Positions 54,601 to 64,000 of a stretch of DNA of 64,000 bases are shown piece after piece. Location: positions 1-64,000 of the forward strand of contig JARUPY010000569.1 in assembly GCA_029817715.1 (NCBI GenBank), in the 5' to 3' direction. Under the pieces are notes generated by a model. It did no database searches. It had not been told where the DNA came from and saw only the letters and a list, made by a program, of their open reading frames with translations. The stretch is from Melastoma dodecandrum (taxonomy: Eukaryota > Streptophyta > Magnoliopsida > Myrtales > Melastomataceae). The stretch's first letter is position 1, and each line of letters starts with the position of its first letter. The position numbers were made by a program, and so were the translations under genes.

Positions 54601-56671
54601 GCTCATTCAGAAAGCGAGGGATAAGAAGACCCTGTATTTAATGCACGATCTCATCAACGATCATGATACTTCCCAAAAATCGAAATGGGTGCAGGTGGCT
54701 TAAGAAGTTGCCGATGAACATCCATAAGTTGACAAATCTTCTCCATCTGGATATAATCGGCACTAACAGGTTAACGGAGATGCCGCCGCAAATAAGTGAT
54801 TTGACCAATCTGGAAATACTCTCTAGCTTTGTTGTGGGAAAGGAAGCCGGTCGAGAGTTGAAGCAGTTGGGACCACTTAAATCCCTTCAGCGAGAGCTGC
54901 ACATTCATAATTTGCTGGACGTGGATGATGTCGAAGATGCGAGGATTGCTAATCTACGTGAAAAGGAAGCACTTCTCAAATTAAGCTTTAATTGGGGATC
55001 GAATTCCAAAACTTCACGTGAAGATGACCATCAATTGAAGCTCCTCGACAATCTGCAACCTCCGAGAAAGATTGAATCTCTTGCTATACATTGCTATGGA
55101 GGAAAAACATTCCCATCCTGATTTGGTAATTCATGCATGAATAATGTTGTGAGCTTAACTCTGGCAAATTGCGAATGTGTGGGTTCGCTACCATCTTTGG
55201 GACAACTTCCGTTGCTAGAAAGGTTGGTCATTTGTCGCCTTGAAGCTGTCACTTCGATAGGTGCCGAGTTCTATGGGACTGAAATGCCATTTCGGTCATT
55301 GAAGAGTTTGAGCTTTGAGAACATGGGAGCATGGGAGAAGTGGTCGTATCATGAAGACTACAAGAACGACCAGCCATTCCCTCGTCTCCAAGAACTAAAG
55401 GTGAAGAAGTGTCCCAAATTGAACGGAGGGTGCACCCTTAGCCTTCCATCTCTCGTTGAGATTGACATTGATGGTTGCAATGAAGGATTGCTGAAATGTC
55501 TAGTTGACCTTACTTCTATTACCAAGATGAACATTCGCAACATTCCGCAACTTGTTCACTTGGATGGGAGTTTTTCATCCTCTTTGGTTGAGCTTGAAGA
55601 GATGAGGATTCATGATTGTCCTCGATTTAAGTCCTTCATAGATGGGGATGGCGGAAAACAGGTGCCTCCTAAGTTGAAGAAGCTAGTAATAGGTGGTTGT
55701 GAAGATATACAGAAGCTGTTGGATGATTTATCGGGACTTACATCTCTAAATGAGATGAGAGTTGTTGATTGCGGGAATCTCTCTTCCTTTCCCGGTGAGG
55801 GACTGCCTCCTGCATTGAGAAAACTGGTGCTTCAGAGTTGTACGTGTCTGCCATCATCCCACCTCATTAGCAGCAGACTTCCGGAATCTCTGGAGGAGCT
55901 TATCCTATGTAGTCTCGAAGGACTTGTGTCGATTATGGATCTAGATGCAAAAACTCCACTCTCTCGATCACTGCGGAAACTATCCATTTATGGTTGCAGG
56001 GGTGTCACAACTTTGTCGGATAGCTTGCAACACCTGTCCACCCTTTCTGAGCTTAGTCTCTTGGATTGCCGAGGATTAGAGATGGACCACTTCCCTGCTT
56101 TCCCAAGCAACCTGTTGAATTTTGAGCTTGATAGATGTCCAAAGGTGAAGTCTTTGCCTGACGACATGCAAGACCTCACATCCCTCAAAACACTAATTAT
56201 TCGCGACTGTGGCATCCGAGAGGAGGTTTACCTCGGAATGTGGAATCTCTTTGGATAGGGGGATGCTGGAGGCTGAATCAATCAATTGATGAGTGGGGCT
56301 TGCGGGGTCTCGCCGCCTTATGGGAGTTGAACATCGAGGGGGAAATGGCATGCGTGGATGAGATGGAGTGCTTTCCTCCATCTCCTGATGCATGGCGTCG
56401 CCTGCTCCCTTCATCCCTCGTCAAATTGCATATTAGAAACATGAAGAAGTTGGAGAGGGTGGTTTCTGGTTTATGCGTCCACCTTGCCACCCTTCAAACT
56501 TTGGAGATCGATTATTGTCCGAGGATGCGATGGTTGCCGGATGACGGACTCCCTGACTCGCTCGAACAGCTCATCCTTTCAGGCTGTCCACTGCTGGAGG
56601 AGAGATGCTCCAACCCCAATGGGGATTATTGGCCGCTTGTCCGACTCCTCCCAGATATACTAAAACGGTAG
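51667..56671 (+). pseudogene. CNL-type NBS-LRR resistance gene, disrupted (RPP13-like)
   Basis: Order of parts on +: coiled-coil Rx-type N-terminus at residues 1-90 (MDFLSPVLGMIGSHLL, VVYDIEDLLDEF), P-loop GMGGLGKTT at 198-206, WACVSDFF, a frameshift near 52450, kinase-2 FLIVLDDVWND, then another shift near 52695, CKGLPLTIKTIGGLL, two stops at 52816-52818 and 52843-52845 where the family has tryptophan, and [20 protein letters not shown]. The gene is then split by an LTR-like insertion (52992-54508) and resumes LWIIQGLIHKKSGE, LYLMHDLIND (MHD motif). An internal deletion near 54675 removes the first LRRs, then LRRs run to 56671 with a stop near 55121 and a shift near 56240. Intact CNLs are immune receptors for pathogen effectors. 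This one is dead. Confidence 0.92.
52992..54508 (-). mobile_element. Solo-LTR-like insertion (copy D) in the CNL gene
   Basis: 1517 bp starting TGATGGATTTCC and ending CACTAACA, flanked by CTACG (52987-52991) and CTATG (54509-54513). Removing it restores continuity of the CNL frame across IIQL|W. It is the same family as copies A, B and C. No gag or pol is present, so it is a solo LTR or a noncoding element. By comparison of end sequences, the element strand is minus (starts TGTTAGTG). An A/T microsatellite lies at about 53458-53488. Confidence 0.88.
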
Positions 56672-57679
56672 GTAGTCTTCTTAGGAGAAGACTACCTAAA
56701 ATTTGACAAGAAATGACGGCTCTGTCTGCCGCGAGCTTGTCTGTCAGGGGAGTTGCTGATGGGCTCAAACCACGTGACATTGTGTGATGTTCCAGATTGA
56801 ACCTCCTTATTCGCTCTACATTTTCGTTCCTCTGTGAGGTTAGGATACACTTAACAGTGGTCTTGTCACTTACATGAGAGTTGCAAACCTACCATTTTTC
56901 GCCGAAAGCACAAACCTGGGAGGTCCCAAGGGGATGCAGAAAGTTGTACAAAATCTTACCTGATACAATTGTTGCCAATGAGAATGAGAAGCGGTAGCAA
57001 CACATTCTGAGCGATTCCATTAGACTTACTGTGTTCAGTGGCATTTTACTCCTCCAAGTCTAGCATGATTCCATCCCAATACGGGTTCCTCATTAGCCAA
57101 TCTAGCTAAATACTGTGAAAATGTGAACACCGTGCCTGATAGCGATGATAATGAACGGAAGCTACATCTCCATTGCTTCCACCGACGATGTTACCTGCGC
57201 AACATATGCCAGTTGCAAAGACCTCGGCAGTCGGTTTCAAACTATCGGAGGTTTTGAGTCCCGAAAACATTCATACATTTGTATAAAATCGATCGTCATC
57301 GAACATAATTCCGATACATGTCAACTCAACAGATTACCTGGTACGAAAAAGCCTTACGGAAGAGAAGACCGGAGAAAACGAGCATTGTCGTGGTGGCGAT
57401 CCTTCGTTTAGCGATCCCAATAACGATGGTAATGCTCGCGATCATGTCGCCATGAATAAGATAAGCTGCGATTGAATCTGAGTAGACGAGGAACGACGCT
57501 CCGATCTACAAGACAGAGCATGTCGGGTGATTAGGACGATGGTTTGGGAGAGAGCAAAGTTTTGGCTAGACCGGAACAAAAGATAAACCCATAACAGAAC
57601 AGAGGCGTTTATATATTGTTTTTAAATTAATCATTTTGAATTTTTAAAAATTACAAATTAAATTAAAAAATATATATTG
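56672..57679. other. 3' flank of the CNL pseudogene, no recognised gene
   Basis: 56672-56700 holds an inverted repeat (GTAGTCTTCT and AGAAGACTAC), which could form a hairpin just after the stop. The frame at 57145-57411 (88 residues) is not recognisable. 57600-57680 is A/T-rich. Confidence 0.4.
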
Positions 57680-59135
57680 AAATGGCATCTAAATGGCCCG
57701 CTGAAGTAAAATTAGAAGATGCAAACTCATATTAAGTCTACGGCATGTAACTCTACAAAGAGGAAAACGTTGCCAAGTCTACAAGAGATCAAACTAACAG
57801 ACAACGCTCCAGTCTATCAGGATCAAGTTGTTACCGAGATTCTTAAAGGTTAATTAAGAGAGCCACGTCTTGAAAAGATATCCTGGGAGAGGAAAAACTG
57901 AAAGATGGCACACATCCTAAGCACACCAAGATTCAGTATAAAAGGGAAAAATCTTGCCTAAGAAAAACACGACAATCACTTAAGGCCAAAAAGTCTATTG
58001 ATTGTTAATAGCTTTCGGTCTTCAGTCTTCAAACGTCCAGACCATGATGAGCTTGTAGGGCCCTTGGTATCCTTTTCACCATTAGGGTGAGCTCGCAGGG
58101 CCCTTGATATCTAAACTCCGGTTTCACTCCGTTACCAGGGTGAGCTCGTAAGGCCTTTGGTACCCAAATCCGCCTTTACTTCATCGCTAGGGTGAGCTCG
58201 TAGGGCCCCTAGTATCCAAATCCACCGCTACACTCATCCATACTCCGCCCGTCATACCACCGGTGACCATATTCCACAGACACGTTCTGCAGGATGCTGG
58301 CGTCAGCAGCAAGTCTAAGGCATTAGCACAATCTGTATTATCAATCTTTTTGCTTATTCATGGCTGTAAGCTTTTTATTTCAATTGTAAGACATCGTTTG
58401 ACATCGTTTGAAATGCGGCTGAAGGAAGCCAAGTTGGAACTACTCAACCCCCAGCGGCTATTCATACTCCTTCCGAGTTCATATCAAGCCTCAAAATTCA
58501 CAAAAAATTTAGTGATATGAAGGGGAACATGGGGGGTATGCATGGGAATATGCTAGGTCTGTGGGAGAATTGCACGATATGTAGGGAAACCTGCGTAATG
58601 TGCCAGGAGATCTGCAGAATGTGCAGGAAATCCTGCAAAATATGCAAATAAGCATAGGCAGGTGTATGGCTGGGTTACATGAGGAAAATATATGCCGTGC
58701 TGCCGAATCTCGAGAAGAGCTGGCTGAAATACGGGAAATGATTAAAAACTTCTTCGGGCTAATTTCTAACTCGAGAAAAAACCCTATACTCCCATGTGGT
58801 AGTAGCTCAAGTGGTGGAACAAATGATGCTCGGAACTGTCTGACAGGATAACCTGTGTCTATACAGGAGCCTGTTCCCGGCGTATGTCGACAGAGATTTT
58901 CCCCCTACCCAAAGGATATCGGGTCCCTGATTTCGCCCGTTTATCAAGGGAGGATGAAATGACCCCTATGGAGCATATAGCCTGGTTCATTCATCAAGCT
59001 AAGGATGTTGCTGCTAGTGACTTCTGGAAGTTGAAGTTATTTCCTAATTCATTAACAGGAGAAGCGTTCACTTGGTACGCAAGCTTGCCTCCAGGGTCGG
59101 TGGCATCATGGGCAGAGATGCAATCCATATTCTAG
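57680..59135 (+). mobile_element. Truncated Tat-family element: LTR joined to gag
   Basis: A TATA-like GTATAAAAGG near 57937 precedes four cassettes of about 60 bp around GGGTGAGCTCGTAGGGCCC and TGGTATCC (about 58040-58230). Then comes TTCATGGCTGTAAGCTTTT, shared with the LTR at about 34064-34082. A deletion joins this, near 58415, to gag sequence equivalent to 22973 of the large element (CTTCCGAGTTCATATC). The capsid frame at 58884-59135 has FPLPKGYRVPDFARLSREDE, MEHIAWFIHQAKD, then LKLFPNSLTGEAFTWYASLP and SVASWAEMQS. The left LTR edge is uncertain. The element ends abruptly near 59135. Confidence 0.75.
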
Positions 59136-59174
59136 AAACATAATCGACGGTAACTGAGTAATATTTGATTGTTG

Positions 59175-59640
59175 ATACAAAGATTATTGTCAACCCAACC
59201 CAGTAAATCACGGAGACATCCTTTCGACTAGCAAGGCAGAAATGAACGGGTCTGCTCACATTCGAGCATTAATTGACGCATGCAAGGAGATTTCGGAACG
59301 TCTATTCACTAGAGGAAATATTAAATGCGAACGTCCATTCATCGAACTCGAGCTTTACTCATCTCAAGGATCAATCATTGGAAAAGGTTCCAGAGGGTGT
59401 GATGATGACATGAAGTCGATGTTCAGCATGCTGCGAGCTGCAGTCGAGTATCAAACCAAGTGCACATCTCAGGCAAAGCTTAATTGGGCAACAACTAGCT
59501 GGAGCGATGTTGCCCAAGTGTTCATTAAGGGAAGGACCGTCGGCGAACAAGTTAGCTCCAGCGAGATCAACGGCAAAGAATACAATGAGGTGAAGAGGCC
59601 AGTTTGATCAAGATCAGTTTGTCAAGCGACAACCGAAGAG
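59175..59640 (+). repeat. Direct repeat X, left copy
   Basis: Matches 61800-62270: GATACAAAGAT, CCAGTAAATCACGGAGACATC, GAACTCGAG-TTTACTCATCTCA, GGATCAATCATTGGAAAAGG, TTCAGCATGCTG, GAGGCCAGTTTGATC, ending at GCGACAACC. In this copy a 121-residue frame is open (59242-59607, no domain recognised), while the other copy has stops. The start may be TGATACAAAG at about 59175. The pair could be LTRs of an unidentified element, but only the right copy continues past this point. Confidence 0.7.
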
Positions 59641-61799
59641 AGTCCCTACTCATTATCTATTCGGCCGATTTTTCAGTCGACAAGCTTGAGAATTTTCCAT
59701 TAGATTTTCCCATCGAAGAGGACTTCATTCAAGTAGTTGTTTGAGAAGAATCTGTGTCCATTCCCATTCATTTTCTATAAGAATCAATTTTTTGAGGTAT
59801 ATCCTAATGAGGTAGAAGATTCAAGCCCAATTTGGGACCCTGAAGAACTGCAAGTCGACCCGCATGAGAACCGGGGGTTTGAGGACGATGTGATCTCAGA
59901 AAAGTCCACACATGAGTTGCTAATTGAGTGTTACCAGCCAGACATGTTGTTTGAAGGAAAGTCGAGATGAGAGGACTCTAGAGACTCCAACCTGTTTCGA
60001 CCAGCAGAAGATGAGTAGCGCTCCAGTCCTTATCTTGCCAGTCAATTCAAAGGTATTTAAGGAAGAAGCTGATCGGGGTCCCACCGCAACTATCCAGCCA
60101 TTTTCAAGCGAGATTACAACACTACGTCGTGAGAAATGAGAGAAGAAGGGGAGTCTTACGAGGCTGGTGCAGTTGAATGTCCACTATATTGGAGCTTTGG
60201 GTACGCATGCAACCTTACCCACATGGATGAGAAACAACATGCAAAGAAATTAGTAGATCGGGCATTTCTGAAGGCGCTTTTTAACAAGGCGAGTAGTACG
60301 TGAACAATGAATCCATCAACCAGTGTGAGGAGAACACCTTCAATTACCGAGTATCTTCCAATCAAGTGAGAACAAAACTGGCCTTGGAGTTTAACTCATC
60401 GAGACAAGGGAGGAGCTTGGACAAACTTTCAGTCGATCAAGAACTGGTGGCCTAAAGCAGAAAGCGAAGTTTGAATGATGCCGCAAGGTCAGGAATATTT
60501 TTTTAGGGAATGGATCTACCATGATGGGAACTCTGAGTGCACAAATCACAATACCCGTAGAGTGGACAAGCTAGGAAGATGTGGAATCTTGGCCGCTTTA
60601 CATGGCCTGGCGCAACTTCATGAGTATAAAGTCCTAAGTGCATGTCATTTTCTATTATGTGAATCACGTCAATTTGTTCTACCAGCTCTATATGATGGAT
60701 GTATCGCCGAGGACGATATCATGTTGTTATCTCTAGTGTCCACACCTTTCGAAGCGCTAATCAAGTTCGTCAAAGCTTCAACCGACCAGTGGCTCGTACA
60801 TGTTATCAAGGGTGCACAGCTTGTGCAATCTCATCTAGAGGGAGGAGAATCTCATGCCTTGTCCTTAGTTAACGCTATCAATGATCCGGTAAAAAGGTGT
60901 CATTGACTTGTAGCTCTACTCGAGATGTTTTCGAACGAGTCAACAGAAGTGATATCAGGTGAATTACTTCTCCAAGGAATTCATGTCGATGAGCATGTGG
61001 AAGAAGCGTTTATCGGGAGATTCCGCACTGTTGAACCTTTGGATGCAACGCATGACAACCGATTGGAACAGTGGAGGGGAGACTTCCATCCACGACTTCG
61101 AGTACTTCATACTCATGAATCATCGAAACACCATCGATTTGATAAGGTATTCTGTCATCTTCTGTTCAATCATGATAGTGACAAACTTGCAGATTTAAGG
61201 AGACAGGAGATGGAGAGAAAATCACCACATAAGTGTAAATAAAGGGAATCCCCAAGGGAGACTGTCGAAATTTTGAATTTCAGAGCACTAACCTAGAATT
61301 CCGATGAGTAAAAAGAGTAGCTAAATGCGGGAATGCTACAGGTCTACCACAATAATTTGGTTACAACACCCACACATTAGTCCTAGTTGTTGCTGCCCAG
61401 GATCGATTGAGAAGGTACTGTCAGGTAGAAAATCAAGTTATTGAAAACAAAACAGATAAAGCACGAAACTGTGTCGAGGCGTTAAATGAAGGCAAGTTGT
61501 TGGAGTTTCAAGGAGTCCACACGGCAGATGTAGTATTGGAAGAAGCAGACCAACAAGCACACACAATTGAGGTGAATTGACAAGAGCACACCATGACCGT
61601 CCATGGAGAGGTGCGACAAAGGGAGAACGTCGGACTAACTAAAAAGAAGCAAGAGAGTGTGGCGACCGAAGTTTTAATTTTGTTCAAATCAATCCAAGAG
61701 TCGACGAGAACTCATCTTCGAATAGATATTCTATCTAAGGTCCGGACGATTGTTTAGTATGCAAGTTTGAGGACATACTTTCCTCAACAAGGGGAGAAC
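59641..61799 (+). other. Sequence between the X repeats with unrecognised frames
   Basis: Frames at 59737-59970 (77 residues), 59924-60139, 60475-60906 (143 residues: GRCGILAALHGLAQLHEYKV, then LVSTPFEALIKFVKASTDQW) and 60925-61242 (105 residues) follow each other on + with single stops between. The second pair runs nearly head to tail, so it may be one decayed gene of about 250 residues. No gag, polymerase or integrase motif is visible. A purine run (AAGGGGAGAA) at about 61790-61799 sits just before the right X copy, where a polypurine tract would be expected if X were an LTR. Confidence 0.45.
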
Positions 61800-62270
61800 G
61801 ATACAAAGATCACTGTCAACTCAACCCAGCTCTAGTCTCCAGTAAATCACGGAGACATCTGTTCGACCAGCAAGGAAAAAATGAACGGTTTTGCTCACAT
61901 TCGAGTGTTTATTGACTTAAGTAAGGAGAATTCCTGACGTTTATTCATAGGAGGCAAGATTAAACGCGATCTAGTCTCGACTCATCGAACTCGAGTTTTA
62001 CTCATCTCAAGGATCAATCATTGGAAAAGGCTCCTGAGGGTGTGATGAATACATTGTCCATGTTCAGCATGCTGGGAGCTGCAGCCCAATATCAAGCAAG
62101 TGCACGTCTCAGGCGAAGCTCAATTGGGCAACAACTTGGTGGCGTAATGTTTCCGGATCATTAATTAAGGACCATCGGCAAACCAGTCAGCTCAAGTGAG
62201 ATCAACCAGAACAAAATACAATGAGGCGACGAGGCCAGTTTGATCGAGATCAGTTTGTCGAGCGACAACC
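61800..62270 (+). repeat. Direct repeat X, right copy
   Basis: Pairs with 59175-59640. It continues without partner into 62271-62900, where CCCCTATATATAGGG (62484-62498) gives a TATA-like box followed by a T/C-rich leader-like stretch. This is as expected for the downstream part of an LTR. Confidence 0.6.
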
Positions 62271-64000
62271 AAATAATGCTTATTATCGAGAGAAGCCATG
62301 TTCAAATGACCAGCATTAAGGACGGTTGTAGTTCCGAGGCCGCTCTGTCCCTTCTCGTTCATGCATATTTATTTATAACTAGTTACATTTTCAATAAGTC
62401 ATTTATTACCGGTTCACGAATCTGGCCATACATGCATTTTATCTAGGTTCATTATTATCATTTAATTCTTGTCTTTCGAAAGCCCCTATATATAGGGCGT
62501 CCCTTTGTAGCAGATGAAAGAAATGATCAGATTATTAACAAATAGACTTTGTCTTTTATCCGAAGTGAGTGCATCCTTCAACCTCTTTCTTCATTTGGTG
62601 GATTTCTAGTGCGTATTGAATAGAGTGTTTCAACCGGTGTTGGTGTATTTGTATCCTTTGCGTTGTGCCTCACCCTCGTTCTTGTTCGTAGTAGTGTATC
62701 TATATCTGTATAACAGATGAATATCAATCCGAGTCATCTATCACGGTGATGTAACGATATCTGTGGTGATTGTTCTTAACATATCGTTTTCGTCTAACTC
62801 CAATTCGTTCTTTCAGCCACCTCGTTTCGTTCCCTTTTCCTTGTCACCCTTCCTCACACACCTTACGACCATTCAGTCGTTACTCAATTCTACATCTTTA
62901 GTGACGTAGCCCGCATCATTTTGTATCTGAATTTTCTTTCCAGTCTCCTTCCCGTATTACCTTGGAGTCTGAGTGAGTTACCCCTTTCGTCCCCGCATCA
63001 ATTGTTTATCAAACTTTGTCGATAACTTTGATTATTTCATTATAAAAGGAAATATTGCTATAACCGGTTAAATTGAAGCATTTAGCTCAATATAATTCAT
63101 GGAAGATAGACCTGACATTGACAATCTCAAGAACAACTTCTTCATACAGGAAAAGATTGTGGAAACCCGTTGGAACAACTATATAATTTAAGACAACCAC
63201 GTCCAGATCCCTTCCCCCGATCTTACCTATCGATAATAATTCAATTTCTTATTTCAGTTTCAGCATTCCATTCGATTCGTCCCAGTGTCTGCATTGGTGT
63301 GATTACGCTGCAATGGTTTGTTTCTAGGTGTTTCGGAGGACCGCGAAGCACGAAGAGGTCGAAGGCACTGAGTGAATTTCGCAATGGCTTCTTCATTCTC
63401 TTAGAAGTAAGCCAGCTCTGATTCCTCGCTCAAGGAAAACTATTAGGGAAGGTTAAACGTCGCAGCGGATGAGGATGCTAGACGATGAAAGGAGGACTCT
63501 AGAAGCACAATGGGAGGAAGTAGCGTCCCAGCTGCTACCGCGTGAGGTACCTACAAAGTAAGAAGAGAACATTTGAAATAGGCAGCAAGCCTTAGTAAGA
63601 GAAGGCCAAAGGACTACGTTCCACTTTGTCCACATTGGAATACATGTCCACATCGGGTAAGGCGTCAGGGCCAGAAGAGCCCAACTACTTCAAACACCTA
63701 AAGCGTCGCCTCTAGGGCATGCTCAGGCCTTTACCAGAAGATGTTGTATCTGCGATGGCCGGATCTCGAAACTTGATTGGGGGAAGTGTTGGCCCAGTGA
63801 TTAAGACTAAAATGGGGGTGAATTAGTATTAATGTCCAAAGTGTCACTTTTAAAATTTTCACAGAACCCCCAACAGCAGGAAACAGAATCTTTGTGAGGT
63901 TTATGTTTACTACAGAGGCAATCAAACAGAACCCGAAGTGATTTGTCATTTACGTCGTCAATCTAACCAATGGAATGATTTTTTACTGCTTTCGAAACCT
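62271..64000. other. Unassigned right end of the window
   Basis: 62271-62900 may be the rest of an LTR (see X). 62900-64000 has no frame I recognise; the longest + frame (63170-63421, 83 residues) and the minus frames at 63453-63653 and 63731-63949 have no domain. It may be transposon interior. Confidence 0.35.

Noticed and set aside
1..64000. tRNA or rRNA genes and organelle-derived DNA
   Set aside because: I saw no convincing cloverleaf, rRNA landmark or plastid or mitochondrial gene; a covariance-model scan would be needed to exclude tRNAs.

Overview
This window looks like plant nuclear DNA from a eudicot. The evidence is an intronless cytosolic sulfotransferase of the plant SOT type, a tandem array of plant matrixin-type metalloproteinases, a coiled-coil NBS-LRR resistance gene, and several lineages of plant Ty3/gypsy retrotransposon. 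I cannot name the species from the sequence. Only two genes appear intact: a sulfotransferase at 35972-36970 (-) and a metalloproteinase at 47681-48490 (+). Almost everything else is transposon sequence or broken genes.

Left third (1-21892). A worn minus-strand Tat-lineage Ty3/gypsy element (1-1847 plus 12430-about 17021) is split by an Athila-lineage element at 1848-12429, also on the minus strand, with LTRs of about 1.2 kb. The outer end of the Tat element lies inside a sulfotransferase fragment (17022-17210). Next comes a 1.49-kb fold-back DNA element (17822-19309) made almost entirely of nested TAGTACAATGTACTA-type palindromes, then a second, broken sulfotransferase (19654-20640). To its right is an LTR-like repeat (family A).

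Middle (21893-42400). A 12.3-kb Tat-lineage element (21893-34197) with two RNase H domains sits inside repeat A. It carries a long antisense gene, between integrase and the 3' LTR, that resembles a plant mobile domain (PMD) protein. Right of it, a tandem copy of the sulfotransferase block (35447-38810) contains the intact gene. An inverted third copy of the block's distal repeat (about 39640-42400) was hit by a MULE-like MITE with a perfect 9-bp target duplication (39773-40728) and by a solo Tat-family LTR (41052-41970).

Right third (43000-64000). An LTR-like repeat (to 44740) is followed by three tandem metalloproteinase copies: catalytic half only, complete, and prodomain only. The complete copy has lost the cysteine of the cysteine switch. 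After a reverse-strand LRR fragment comes a CNL resistance pseudogene (51667-56671), interrupted by a 1517-bp solo-LTR-like insertion (52992-54508) with a near-perfect 5-bp target duplication. The end of the window holds a truncated Tat-type LTR plus gag (about 57680-59135), a pair of about 460-bp direct repeats around unrecognised reading frames (59175-62270), and sequence I cannot assign.

The picture is a small defence and metabolism gene neighbourhood (sulfotransferase, metalloproteinase, NBS-LRR clusters) grown by tandem duplication and heavily broken by nested transposons. The duplicated blocks provide empty-site references that date several insertions relative to the duplications. Boundaries given as 'about' were judged by eye.
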